Assembly: GCF_019649055.1 (NCBI RefSeq)
Contig: NW_026570316.1
Location: forward strand, 372,001-436,000
Reading direction: 5' to 3'
Source: Paramacrobiotus metropolitanus
Taxonomy: Eukaryota > Tardigrada > Eutardigrada > Parachela > Macrobiotidae
Length of the DNA: 64,000 bases
Shown here: one piece after another, positions 11,761-23,560 of the stretch
How positions within the stretch are numbered: the stretch's first letter is position 1
How the letters are laid out: each line of letters begins with the position of its first letter
The notes under the pieces: generated by a model
What the model was told of the DNA's origin: nothing
Seen by the model: only the letters and a program-made list of their open reading frames with translations
Database searches by the model: none
Translations under genes and position numbers: made by a program

Positions 11761-12595
11761 GGCCTGCCAAGTTGTTGGATCTGACTATAAACTTGACTTC
11801 ACTTGAAACTCGACTTCGCTTGGACTCTAAAACTTGGACTTCACTTGGACTCTAAGACTCGGACTTTATGACCTAGACTTGGTTGTAGGCGTTTCTCAAG
11901 TCTTCTTACGTTTCTTCATGCTTTCTCAGGTTTCTCAGGTTTTTTAGGTTTTTTAGGTTTCTTAGCATTCTTAGGTTTTTTCGGTTTCCTTTGTCTTCAT
12001 AGGTTTCTTAGGTTGCTCAGGTTTCTTAGGTTTCTAAGGTGTTCTTTGGTTTCTTTGGTTTTCTTAGGTTTGTTGGGTGTTCTTAGGTTTCTGAGGTTAC
12101 TAACATTTCTTAGGTTATCTAGGTATTCTTTGGTATTCTGAGAAACCTAAGAAACCTAAGAAGCCTAAGAAGCCTAACGAACCTAAGAAACCTAAGAGAC
12201 CTAAAAACCTAAGAACACCTAAAAAACCTAAGAAACCTAAGAAACGTGAAAAACCTAAGAAACCTAAGACAAGCCAAAAAAACCAAAGAACACCTTAGAA
12301 ACCTAAGAAACCTGAGAAACCTAAGAAACCTAAAAGACCAGAAAAACTAAGAACACCAAAGAAACCTAAGTGCACCTAAGAAACCTAAGAAACCTAAGAA
12401 AACATGGAGAAACGTAAGAAGACATGAGAAACATGAGAAACGCCTAATTCCAAGTCCAAGTCATAAAGTCCAAGTTTTAGAGTCCAAGTAAGGTCCGAGT
12501 TTTAGAGTCCAAGTGAAGTCCGAGTTTTAGAGCCCAAGTGAAGTCCAAGTTTTAGAGTCCAAGTCCGAGTCCAAGTCCGAGTTTGAGCCTGGGCC
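11761..12595. mobile_element. Tandem-core foldback element F1 with 9-bp TSD
   Basis: It is flanked by the exact 9-bp direct repeat GCGAAGCAG (11752-11760 and 12596-12604) and begins and ends GGCC...GGCC. The subterminal arms consist of ACTTGGACT units on the left and their complement (AAGTCCAAGT) on the right. The centre holds TTTCTTAGG units followed by CCTAAGAAA units, so the whole element can fold into one long hairpin. There is no coding capacity. Related elements lie at 19016, 33726 and 37241. Confidence 0.88.
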
Positions 12596-13087
12596 GCGAA
12601 GCAGGTGCGCGCTCGGTATGCGTCCCGAAGTTGTCGCTATCGCATGCCACCCACGGGTGCTGCGCCAGATTAAAAAATCTTGCTGTTCGCTTCACTGTTT
12701 CTAGCAATCCCAGTTTCTAGCAAATTAATTGAAATTATATATTTAAATTGTAGCCTTAATAATAAATGTTATCCATGCAACAAAATTTTATTGTTAGACA
12801 TCAATGACGCCTCATATTAAAGAGGTCCACTTTGAATGCCTTTGATAACAGCGTACAGAAATTTCATATTTCCGATAATTTTTCCACAGACTGTCATGAG
12901 TTTTAAATTGACCGCAGTTATGTAATCACAGGCTCACAGTAAATTCATACATGTAGTTACCGAAGAACGTAAATTACGGTTATCGGTGTACTAATTTGCT
13001 GCTGTTTATTAAGCAATTAGCTACTTCATAATTATCAAAGAATTTGCTTTCGTAAAAAAATACGCTGATATCACACAATTTCAGGTA

Positions 13088-13701
13088 CAGTGAAACCTCC
13101 AAGATACGTACACCTCCGTTCAAAAATTTTCGTACGTATCTCAGAGGTGTACGTAACATAGAATCGCCACCCCCAAGCCCCCCTGGGGGGACTGTATAAC
13201 GAGGGCAGTGCCCCACCGCGGAATACTCAGTGTATTGCATTATGCTGCACTGTACACTGCGTGCAGTTCTGAAATGTACTGCATATGCTATATTCTGCAT
13301 TAGTTCACAGTTCACACACAGTTTTATCTTTTTACAGCATATAAGCAGGCGGAAATAGTCTCTCCCACATAGTTCAAACAGAAAACATCGTCCGAATCAG
13401 TTCAGAACAAAAAACAACGTACAATTTTGAGCTAGCTCCTTTAGATTTTCACAATTTTCCCATCAAATATTTAAAAAAATAAATGCTAACTCCCCGGTTT
13501 ACGTATATTCGAGGTGATTGCGTACAGTTCAATGCTTAGGCGGTACAGAGAAAAGGTGTACGTGTACGCATCGTGGAGGTGTACGTCAGGTAGAGGTTCC
13601 CCCCTGTACTGTAGTCTACGGAGAGTTTCGGTACAGAATTTTTTGTACTTAAGATAGAGGTGTACGTATCTTGGGAGTGTACGTAAGAGGAAGTTTTACT
13701 G
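13088..13701. mobile_element. Pogo/Tc1-mariner-type MITE with TA TSD
   Basis: The left end reads CAGTGAAACCTCC after TA; the right end is the inverted form CAGTAAAACTTCC, again followed by TA. Both subterminal regions repeat AAGATACGTACACCTC. TIRs starting CAGTGAAACC with a TA duplication are typical of pogo/Tigger-like Tc1-mariner elements. No transposase is encoded, so it is non-autonomous. Confidence 0.82.
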
Positions 13702-14528
13702 TAAAATAAATGAACTGTTGGCGATCTAAGAAACTGCTACTAGATGGCCTCAAGCACACGGACACTTTCAATCGTTCGGAGCTACCGCCTTATCTTTCTG
13801 ATTGGTCAGACGAATTTCGATTAAATAGTTTAACATACGCATTTTTAACTTGGTTAAAAAACTGACCGGAAGTGCGCTTTCGGTCGATTTGGCGTAAAGT
13901 AGCGCACACTAGTCCCAGTCCCAAATGGTCACAGTCCCCATCGCTCCCAGGCCCAGTCCGGCACAGTCACAGACGGTCACAGTCACAGAAGGTCCCAGTC
14001 ACATAAACTCCCACTCCCACCCAGTCCCACCCAGTCACAGTCACAGACTTTAGTAATACCCAGAAATAGTCCATGTGCACGCGCAAGCACCCGCACTGAA
14101 CAGTGAACAGGCTAAACACTAAACACGCCTATTTCCCCTGGTGTCTCTCTGCGCTTAAGGCTTACGCCTGCCCTGCACTCGTACGACTGACAGTCAATAG
14201 CTGCAGCACGCATTACTGTAATTAAACCGGCACCACGATCTCCCGGTAGTAGGGCCGGAATGTCCACCTGAACGGCCTGCAGCTGTCCGTCTCCCCTTTT
14301 ATCGTTAGCTTGACTATGGTGTATAGAGCGCAGTTTAAACGCTCCCTAATCGGTGTCATGTTCTGCATCTATGCAAACGACGGAATGTCGATTCCTCCTC
14401 AAGTGCAGTTTGACGGTGGCCCATGGCCGCACGGAGACTGCGTACACTGAGTCTGGCAGTGCGATCACTCGTACAGCCATTATTATCGTATAGGAATGAT
14501 TACAATATGCTCGTATTGTTACAACGCA

Positions 14529-14993
14529 CTAAATTTGAATACTAAACCGCTGTGTAAAGTATTGTATACAGATGCACATGGCACACTCTTGGGCTTTGCA
14601 TTCATCAACAGCCTTAAAAAGTTTTCGCCAAAAGTGCGTTAATTGATTTTCTTTTTGAAGTTGTTCTGTCAAACGATAGGATAGTTTGTAAATTCCTACC
14701 GTACTGTATTTCGTTACCAAGACTCTATTTCTTTAACGCAGGACGCAGTAATTTATCAGTATCGAAGGGCCAGCACGGCTAAAGAAGTCATAAAATACGA
14801 TATTTCGATTTTTATTGTCGTTCCACTGATTTATCATCTGATATTGCGGCGAGCGGACCTCCAGGCCCGTCTCCTTTAGGGTAAGGCATGGAAATTTAAA
14901 ATTATTATCTGTACAAGTACATGCTGAAATAGCCCCACCAAACGCAAGGCGCAAGTGCAGCATGGCAGTTTCCAAGAACTTTATATGCGCCAT
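14529..14993 (-). pseudogene. Unrecognised reading frame with one in-frame stop
   Basis: A single minus-strand frame runs from an ATG at 14993 to a TAG at 14529, broken only by a TAA near 14735. The first part (MAHIKFLETAMLHLRLAFGG) and the second (LSYRLTEQLQKENQLTHFW) have protein-like composition, with charged and hydrophobic residues mixed and six Cys. It lies head to head with the TMEM151-like gene, about 0.5 kb away. I do not recognise the family. It may be a decayed exon, an exon pair with a small intron, or chance. Confidence 0.3.
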
Positions 14994-15509
14994 CTGCTGT
15001 CATCAGCTAGTGCTATTACTATTTTAGTAGCACTTCCCTACGGGCTACACCCGAGTCTCAACCTGCATGCGTTTTGCAGCACCTGCCTAGCCTAGTACTC
15101 ATAGCCCATAGCCATAGGTAATGTTACCTGTGACCATATCCTATGAATCGACACTGTGGGGAAACGTGGGGTGTCCCCGAAAACTTAGTCGCTTCATAAA
15201 ACAGGACAATGGAAAGAAATATGTACTGTATATAATAATGATAATTTATGATATGCGTATAAAAACACATAAAATTAATCAAGATTAGAGACACTCGCGC
15301 TACACTAGTGCAGACTAATGGCGTAGCTTTACAGGTCTGCCCATCGCCATAAAACTGTCGGAGCTGATCCGGATAATAGAATAGGCGTTTAAGGAAAAAT
15401 TGCGTTTACATATTTCACCCACAGTATTGCTTTATAGTATAATATTGTAGGTAACCAAATTGGATAAATCTTTGAAATTAATTGTAGATATAGCAGATCC
15501 GTGCTCGGC

Positions 15510-16711
15510 ATGGCAGCATCATTGCCCGGATTCCATGGGGATGGGCCTAGCAGCGCAGCTGTCAACAGTGACATTGGATCCTACGAACATAATGGGAACG
15601 CCGTAAACGTCGTGCTGGAATTGTCTATTCGTATTCGTCCCGATCAGCCACCTTCCTACCAGGAAATCCTCCACGAAACGGCGAACGCTACTGGTAGACC
15701 GTCGTTACCTTCCGGCTCAACTTCAGACGCAATTCTCCCGCCATTGCCGCCCGTATACGCTGATGTCATCCACAATGAACGTCCTTTTGCCAGCCACCCC
15801 GAAGATGCGCGCGCATGGCAGAACATGGGCACGGCCTGCAGCGAAATGTTCAGCAAGTGCATCACGTACTGGCGCATCTGCCTGCTCGTGGGCAACATCA
15901 CCGGCCTGGTCCTAGCGTCTCTTTACTTGTGGGAAGAGGACCGAAAACGGGAGGGAATTGCTGGCGTCGTGACGTTCGTGGTATGCTATATACTTTACTT
16001 AATAGAGGCCTTCTGCTGTAATTCCAGTATGGCGTTCCTGACGAATTTCATTGATGTGGCAAATCTGAACGAGCACGTGGAGTCGGTCCGAGCCGGTACG
16101 GCAAGAAATAACATCATTTTTCGTAGTTAGTCTCAAAATGCTAAATTTGGTTAACAATCTTTGAAATTTACGGCTTTTTGCGACCGGGCGAATTGTGATG
16201 CCATTTTTTTGCAGGTGCGCCTTCCATCGTATGGCACATGAGATGCTATCATAACAAGCATCGTAATCAGTCATCGGGAAAAGTTGTTACAACCCGCATC
16301 GAGGAAGTGAACACTTGGAAAGGAGCACAAGCCTTTCAGTTCATATACTGGGAAGATTTCTCTAGCGACCGGCAGCTGGATAACATCGGAGTCTACAAGA
16401 TGACACGCGTCAAATTTTCCAAACGCTTCCTCCTGGCTGACAGTCTGACGCAAGCGGAGTTTGAGCGACAACGAATGACGTTTATCGCGGAAAACAAATG
16501 GCGGGATAAATACTACGAGTTCAGTGAAACCTTCGATATTGCCGGATTCGAACCGGCAGCGCTGGTCTCCACCATTTCGGAGAGGCCGTTCTTTTTACAG
16601 AGGCGCTGGTATGTGCTGGCGGTGTTGTTGTTGCTGGAGCTGCCGTTCAGTTTCATGATGAGAATGCAGTCGACGCGACTGCATTATACCTACGTCAAAT
16701 ATATACGATAG
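15510..16711 (+). CDS. TMEM151-family multi-pass membrane protein, two exons
   Basis: The exons are 15510-16095 and 16215-16711, joined by a GT-AG intron of 119 bp at a phase-1 site that restores ...VRA-GAPSIVWHMRCYHN. The product is 360 residues. The start is the first ATG after an in-frame stop at 15465. The N-terminal tail is Pro-rich and carries two PPxY motifs (PPSY about 47-50, PPVY about 80-83), potential WW-domain (Nedd4-type ligase) ligands. Two membrane spans follow (ICLLVGNITGLVLASLYLW about 123-141; IAGVVTFVVCYILYLIEAF about 150-168). The long loop contains the family features HMRCYHNKHRNQ, TRIEEVNTW and MTRVKFSKRFLLAD, then a last hydrophobic segment (WYVLAVLLLLELPFSFMM) and LHYTYVKYI, as in animal TMEM151 proteins. 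Molecular function of the family is not established. The frame is fully intact. Confidence 0.85.
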
Positions 16712-18239
16712 AGTTACTTGCTCAAATATCTGTACAACATGATTAATCATTAACGATGTGCGCCCATCCGCCCAATATTGTAGCGCTAGAAGTTGTACAC
16801 CCATAAGACCACCCAGTTATGATTCATCATTACGTTATGAACTCTCTTCATTTTACCGGCTAGCTGTCCTTTACATTTTCTAGAATTCGTTCTTCTCTCC
16901 GCTTGCTACAGCTTGTTAAACTCTTGCCTAAACCTTGCTCCCTGTCTTGCATTGTTTTTGTCATTAAACATGCCGTGAACTTCCGTTGTTACATTCAGTA
17001 ATTGTGCTATGTCAGTAAAAGCCTCCTCGGCCAGCATCATTGCCGGCCGTGCCACCTCTCATCCCAACAGCCCACACAGCATCGTGGTACGGTCAAACGC
17101 GCCAACCCACTAGAACAGCAGCCAGATAGGGCGCTACTGTTACAATATGCGGTTGCCTTCCCTCCAGCTGTCGCCGTTTTTTTAAATAAAATCCTTTGAG
17201 CCAACCCTAGGTCTGAAGTACAGTGCAACATGTTGGAATGGTCTTTAATGGCACCTACGTACACGCACGAAAACTATTCTTGATTAAAGAAATCGACGCA
17301 GTCGGCCCTGAAAGTAATGCTTTTTCATGTTCAAGTTTTCAACCATTTCGGCATACTGACGCGAAACCCAAAATCTATCCTGTATGTATGCTGAAGTCCG
17401 GTACCGGCACATAGAAAAAGACCGGTACTACAAACCGTGTTGCGAAACCTGGCGTTTCTTCAACGTGACTTTCTCATACGGACAGTTCGGTGCATTTTCC
17501 TAGTTTGCGTTTTAATATACAGTACATACACGGTAATCGCTGAGTTTAAAGAAATTTTATGGATGCAAAATATTCCTCGTACGTACAGGTGCTGCCATCA
17601 GACTACTTCAACCACTAAAGTTCAACGAATAAAAGAGTTTATTGTAAAGCAGCAGCCTAACCGAAAAACGGGTTTTTATGTACATTGCAAAGGCAAATTG
17701 AGAGAGGAAGCAGCAGTCGATCGATAACAGCTCTTTACGTCCCGTATCTTTACGACCCCGTCGGCCAAATACAGTGAAGCTCTCATTAAAAGAGCAAACA
17801 GGAGAAGCGCGCGCTACCGAGTTTCTGTGGCAGTGTTACTAGCGTATAAGTGGGGAAATTCAGCGTGGAAACGCTGCTTATGTTTTGGGATCGGGCGTAA
17901 AACAGGTAGTGACCCGGGGTGCAACATCATTTTTTCATTCCGCTAACATCATAGCGCTGACACCGCTTTGCCTAGCGCAGTAACGATACATGTATCAGCT
18001 TTTTTATCGAGGTACCATAGATACTACTACGATTGCACGGAGTATGGTCTGGATTCTGGAAGAGATACGTGACCAACTTAGTTTCCCACATTCTTAGATA
18101 ATATACTGTACTACTTACTTTTTTATACAGACTGCACCAGTGCACATGCAATGTTCGTTCTAGACTGTACGTAAGTATACTTGCGGTTACGTAAAAAGGA
18201 AATCAAAGCCCAGCGAAGCAGTTAGCTCTGTAAAGCCCA
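16712..18239. other. 3' UTR and intergenic DNA
   Basis: Beyond the polyadenylation signal I see only short open frames without recognisable domains, for example a hydrophobic one at 17437-17727 that I cannot support as a gene. Confidence 0.5.
17185..17190 (+). promoter_or_regulatory. Candidate polyadenylation signal of the TMEM151-like gene
   Basis: AATAAA occurs about 470 bp after the stop codon, in TTTTTTTAAATAAAATCC. An ATTAAA at about 16963 is an earlier alternative. Confidence 0.5.
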
Positions 18240-18311
18240 GGCTTTCCACTTTAAGCAGACTTTAAAACTGTCGTTGTGAGCAGTTTTCGCAGCTGCCTAA
18301 TGCGGAAACGC
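18240..18311 (-). repeat. Short palindromic repeat, copy 1
   Basis: This is an imperfect hairpin whose arms are relatives of TTCCGCATCCGGCAG and CTGCTGAACGCGGAA around two CAGTTTT/AAAACTG blocks. It is in the opposite orientation to copies at 33225, 44642 and 62673. Confidence 0.65.
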
Positions 18312-19015
18312 AGGTGTTATCATAATTTTAAATGGCAAGTTACTCGTATTATTACTTATTAGCAACTACGGCTTAACCCAGGTACGAATTTATATGATTC
18401 AAACGGGCGACCCTATCTCGCTGTGAGAGTGTAGGCCAAGCTCGAATCCACACCATGTAGCGGTGACCAACGGGTGCAAAAGAACGTTTTGAGCCCTGAC
18501 AACTTTAAGTTTTTATACTTTATCAGTTATGCGACACCATGAGCGGACGCCGATTTACCAGAAGCTTTTCGGGCGAGCCTTTTTTTTGTCAGCTGCAGTG
18601 ATAAGAATCTCGCTTACAAATTTCCACCGGGGCTGCTAACGCCAGAGCATAACATGGCAAGTGTGAGATATACTGAGACACTGCATATGAAGGGCGCGGT
18701 ATCGTCCTTAGCGACCGTTGTCCTTACGTTGCTGTTCTTACGTGACAGCAGAATTAGTTGCTTTGTTGTCGAGCTACGATTCACGAATGAAGCGGTACTA
18801 TTCCCACATATACCACAGTGAGTTGCAGAACACTTTAAGCACCAAAACCAAACGAGACAAAGAACTTCAACCAAGTACTTGAGGTTACACATATGCGTAC
18901 GCGCGCTATTATCAAACAAAGAAGATCAAAAAATACATAAACCGGAGGATATGATGAAACACTATGAAGAAACTTACGAAAACAGGTTGGTGTGACATGG
19001 AAACCGCAAAAAATG

Positions 19016-19868
19016 GGATAGGTATGAGTGGCCTTCGCCTTCCGCCTCCGCCTTCGCCTTTTGAGCGGTGCGCATTCGCCTTCGCCTTCCACAAGATCGC
19101 TTTCACATTGGCATTCTCAAGTTTCCACAGTTTCTCGAGTTAGATTCCTAGGTTTCATAGGTGTCTTAAGCGTTATAAGTTTCTTAGATTTCTATGGTTT
19201 CCTTACGTTTCTTGAGTTAGAAATCCAAGAAACCTATGAAAACCTAAGAAAACCTAAGAAGCCTAATAAACCTAATAAACCTGAGAAACCTAAAAAAACC
19301 TAAGAAAACCAAAGAAACCTAAGAAACCTAAAAAAACCTAAGAAACCTAAGAAACCCAAAAAAATTAAGAAAACTAAGAAACCTAAGAAACCTAAGAAAC
19401 CTAATAAACCTAATAAACCCGAGAAACCTAAAAAAACCTAAGAAACCTAAAAAGCCCAAGAAATCTAAGAAACCTACGAAACCTAAGAAACCTAAGACAC
19501 CTGAGAAACCTAAGAAGCCTCAGAAACTTGAGAAACCTGAGAACCAATGAAGCCAAAGAAACCTGAGAAACCTAAGACACCTAAGATAAGAAACCTGAGA
19601 AACCTAAGATACCTAAGTAACCTGGAAAACCAATGAAACGTGAGAAATCTAAGAAGCCTAAGATACCAAAGAAACTGTGAAATATCTTATTAAACCTAGG
19701 AATATATCTCATGAAACCTAAGAACAACATAACATTACCTATGAAACATAATATTACATAAGAAAGACCATAAGAAGGCGAATCTTTGAAAGGCGGAGGC
19801 GAATGCGCACCGCACAAAAGGGGAAGGCGGAGGCGAAGGCGGAAGGCGAAGGCCACTCATACCCAACC
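19016..19868. mobile_element. Tandem-core element F4 with 9-bp TSD
   Basis: It is flanked by the exact 9-bp direct repeat CAAAAAATG (19007-19015 and 19869-19877). The terminal inverted repeats are GGTATGAGTGGCCTTCGCC on the left and its complement on the right, with subterminal CCTTCGCCTTCCGCC arms and GGTGCGCATTCGCC. The core is a long run of CCTAAGAAA-like units with some in the opposite orientation. There is no coding capacity; open frames through it only reflect the repeat. Confidence 0.87.
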
Positions 19869-19878
19869 CAAAAAATGG

Positions 19879-22800
19879 TCTTAATCTCCAACTTCGATCT
19901 TTTCACATGGTCTTAATGGTCTTAATCTTCAACTTTGATCTTTTCACAATTCACTCAATAACGAATAAGGATAAATCGTGCGTTTGCATCAGAGCATGCC
20001 CGCTTGGCTGGAAAGCCAAATGGAAGTGAAGAAGCACAACCGGAAGATATGTTTTTCCTTGATCCCTTGCTAGAATCTAGATAGCACCAACGTTCTTCAA
20101 CAGACTTCGATGTGGAGCTAATTGAGAACGTACTGCCAGGTCCCACTGCCAGGTCCCACAAAACCTGGACCCGTGAGTGACCTGATCTGCCGAAAAAAGC
20201 ACAGTATTTGAAGACTTTCGAGCCCTATGAAAACCCGAATCGTGCTTTAGAAAGCGCTGCAGCAAGAACAATAGGTTCGCTTGACATCGGCACAAGTTAA
20301 GGTCAGAGGGGCATCCCAGCAATCATACACTTTACCAAGGGTTTGGCCACAGAGGTGATTAAAACGAAGTTTGAGAAAGTGGGATGGTCCGTTCGCAGCA
20401 TGTTTTCGAAACGTGAAGGCTAATGAAAAAATATTTGAAAAGCGCGATTTCGGATTGCAAGAAATGTAGAGCTAGGATAGCACGTACAGTCGGCTGTTTG
20501 GAATGCGGCCCGTAATAGGCGGTAAAGCCGTTTGCTAATATCCTCATATTAGCAACTGGGTGGAAGTCCAAATAATGCAGAGCACTTTAACTCCAGATCG
20601 AGTTTACGAAATTTGGAGTGCAGCCCCACAAAAGTAAACTTAGAAACCAATATGTACATGCGGCATACTTTGAGCTGTACGTTATCGGCATGATGTGCAC
20701 CGGTCCTAGACCATCCGATAGTCCAAAACGATAGACAGAATAACCGATTCCCAGGGCGGGAAAAGGGATTCAGAAACGAAGTTAAATGACCCTATAGGAC
20801 GCATGTTGTTCTTGGGAAACAATCCAGAAAGAGCGAATTGACGTTACGAAACAAAAGAAAAAAAGACGAGATTTGGTTAACTGATAGCTTCAATAAAATA
20901 CGCATTAGACGTTGTAAGCGATCTGCGCATCAGCGCAGCGTACAAAATATTGCAATCGCTTTGATTGTGCCGCTTCTTATTTTCATATAGCCGTACCACT
21001 TTTGTATGGAAAAATGGGAAAAATGAGTTTCATTCCCGTATAAAAATGAAGATGGGCAACCGCTGCCGGGCTGAGAGTGAGTGAGTGTCTCCCGTTTGTT
21101 TTATCACTTTTATGTACTCGTAATAAGAAAAGTATCTGTGCGTATACTTTACTGTCCAGAATTTTACTGAATTGTCGGAGTGAATTTTACTGTCCAGTGT
21201 CCACCACCAATGCCACTTCAGACGGAAAGTACCGTGATGGGTACTCCCCGAAAACAGATTTCAAGCAGCCTGTGACGCAGCGCTTATTAAAATCAGCGAG
21301 AAAAGCGGGGTCAAAATTGTGAAGTATTGTAATATCTATACTGCCCCCCTCCCCAGTTTGCATAAAATGGTTCATCATAACAAGCAGTCGTTAGAGAATC
21401 TTGTTATCGATTCTGGCGATGAAATCCAATCAATTCATTCGGGTACACCCAGTCCTGACATAGATGTCAGACAGTGTAGCGCATCGAAAACCTTCATTTT
21501 CCGCTTCTCCGCCGCTCCAATCCGTGCCATCGTACCTTCGACCTCCACCGCAATGAGGCAGTTTTCTACTACAAAGGGGATACCAAAAGTTTTTTTCCCT
21601 ATTTTATATGTTTTCCCGCAAACTCTTTCAGCTCTTCTCTTTAATATTTTCATAAATACCATTCATCGACTAGTCAGTAGAAAATTTACTTTAGATTTTA
21701 TTCGATGCGGTTGAGAGAATGCAAAGAAAAGACGGTTGATAGTTTCTGGCGCCTTCTACTGTGGTTCCCTCGCATCAGTTTTGTTTTGTTATCATTCTCC
21801 CCGTTCGTAATTCAAGAAGCACAATCTGTTTTTATGTTTGAAATTCTTCTTTCTTTCAGAACAACTTAAGAAAGAAAAATATAAAACCCCGAATGGTTTT
21901 TTAAAACAATTAAAACTGTTCACGACCAGATGCCAAAACTCGGAAAATGGGCAATAAATATTAAAGTTTTGTGAAAAAATTCGTAGTCGATAGCCTGGCG
22001 AAAAATAACTCTGGCTAAAATGCAATGGAGTCAACAAAATTACAGTTTTTTTATGAAAAGAATCAGAAGTTCAGAAAAGCAGGAAAGGAAAACGAGAAAA
22101 TGGAAAATGTTCTAAAAAAAATTATCTTTTTTTGCGGAAGGTTTAGAAACGTTTTCACACTAGGACAAAAACAAGGACAGCACTAGAATTCAATAACATA
22201 AATTTTAATCAAAACCGTCAAGGAGGAGAGAAGTGGCGCTAAAAGAACTAAATTTTGGCTGATGGAAGTCGTTAGGCTGCCCGAACTAGCACCGGCTAGA
22301 CAATTTTTCGTCTGGCCAGTTCTTCATCGATAGTTAAAATTATTTTTTCCTTCGATAGCCTAGGGAATTAGTTATGCAAAAAAAAATATATCGTGGATGT
22401 ATCACTTCAAACGAGAACCAGGCAAAATAGCGAAAAAAACTTTTGGTATGTCCTTTGTAGTAAAAGCACGTACAAAAGAGCTACTCTGGTATGCACGGAA
22501 GTGACGGAACCATATTTTTATTGAAAGAAATGTCCTTTATAAAGGAAGTAAAGGACCGAAAGCCTACAGGGCACACTCTAGACTGGAGACGGACTAAAAT
22601 GCAGATATAACATATAAGAACCTCACGGTGAATAACAATAGTGAATGAACTGTATAAACGTGATCATGAAATTCCTCAAATAGAGTCACCACATAAATAT
22701 CAAGGAACAAGATCTATAATACAACTACATAAAAACCTGAGACAATGAAATCGGAAAAACCGTAATTTATCGGAAAAAACTGTAAACGCTATCAGATTCA

Positions 22801-23043
22801 GCATGTTTAGAAACTGTGTCACATGATTATTATTTTCGAAAAAAAATCTTCCCATGATGTTCATTTCGGTACCGGTAAATCTGTCTCCGGTATAAGTCTC
22901 AAGGTCACCTTGAAATAAAAATAGCAATTCAAGCTTTTAGTGGACATGTATAGCTGAGTGGAGTCGAAGAGCAGTTAGACTTAATTAATTCTTTTTTGGC
23001 TTAGTTCGAGTAGTTCTAATATCCATCAAAAAACCCTTTACAG
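19879..23043. other. No recognised gene
   Basis: Several open frames of 60-130 codons lie on both strands (for example 20077-20571 minus, 21319-21714 plus), without recognisable domains or convincing splice chains. Upstream exons of the OB-fold gene that continues at 23044 may be hidden here. Confidence 0.4.
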
Positions 23044-23340
23044 ATTCCAATAGAAAGCAGATTGTGTACGTCGTAGTCGGCGATCGTACTGGCACTATGA
23101 ATGCCGCAATATTCTATGCTGCAATCAAGCAATTACGCATCTCGGAATTTCAACCTGGCGATGTAAGTTTCTTTACATTTAATCCTAATTTTCCAAATTT
23201 GTAACAAAATTTCATTAACTCAACAGTTTGTTGAGATGCGTAATATTTTCATCCGGCCAAACAGTCAGCATCCAGAGATGGGCCACGTCGTTGCTCCAGA
23301 TCAAGTTCTCCACAAACTCGGTTCTTATCATACTCGATGA
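23044..23340 (+). CDS. OB-fold nucleic-acid-binding protein, last two exons seen
   Basis: Exon 23044-23162 follows an AG acceptor, enters in phase 1 and ends at a consensus GTAAGT donor. Exon 23227-23340 follows an AACAG acceptor and ends in TGA. The joined reading includes IVYVVVGDRTGTMNAAIF, then ISEFQPGDFVEMRNIFI. The VGDRTG-x-hydrophobic and QPGD-x-hydrophobic spacing is that of single-stranded DNA/RNA-binding OB folds, as in SOSS-B/NABP and RPA-type proteins, where the first motif is VADKTGSI and the second LIQPGDII. The N-terminal strand of the fold must lie in an upstream exon that I could not find. The short C-terminus is not the long tail of vertebrate SOSS-B. A basic Gln-rich frame at 24000-24191 might be an alternative tail exon. 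Confidence 0.55.
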
Positions 23341-23459
23341 GCATCCTGTGTTACCACCGCTTACGGATTTACTGGCGTATTCTCAATCCCATTCCTTATC
23401 AAAATCACATGGTCAGGTTTAATTTATTTTATTAAACTCAGCATACACTTAATCTATAC

Positions 23460-23560
23460 CATCGATCCTTTTTTATGTACTCTTTGTACTCTTTTGTACT
23501 CTTTTGTATGTACTAACTCTTTTTTTATTATAACTACTATGTACTCTTTGTACTAGGTTT
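23460..23560. repeat. Degenerate TGTACTCTTT tandem repeat
   Basis: Several head-to-tail units of TGTACTCTTT and variants lie just downstream of the OB-fold exons. Confidence 0.7.

Larger units (their letters stand above)
10531..14463. mobile_element. Large inverted-repeat (foldback) structure
   Basis: Two pairs of near-perfect inverted repeats face each other across about 3 kb. The outer arms are 10531-10630 and 14360-14463, starting GCACTGCCAGACTCAGTG. The inner arms are about 10800-11010 and 13857-14068, made of GACTGGGTGGG and GACTGTGACC-type units, and are about 97% identical by eye. The interior holds the separate elements at 11761-12595 and 13088-13701 and no transposase reading frame. 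No target duplication is seen at the outer ends, so this could be a non-autonomous DNA element or an inverted duplication. Confidence 0.75.

Noticed and set aside
11885-12440. CCTAAGAAA arrays as telomeric repeats or a CRISPR array
   Set aside because: The arrays lie internally, occur in both orientations, sit between TIRs with 9-bp target duplications, and have no spacers.
18410-18480. tRNA-like stretch with GCTCGAATCC
   Set aside because: No cloverleaf, acceptor stem or A box could be fitted around it.
19028-19856. Open frames of about 90 codons in the F4 element on both strands
   Set aside because: They translate only the tandem repeat (Lys/Pro or Gly/Phe periodic peptides).
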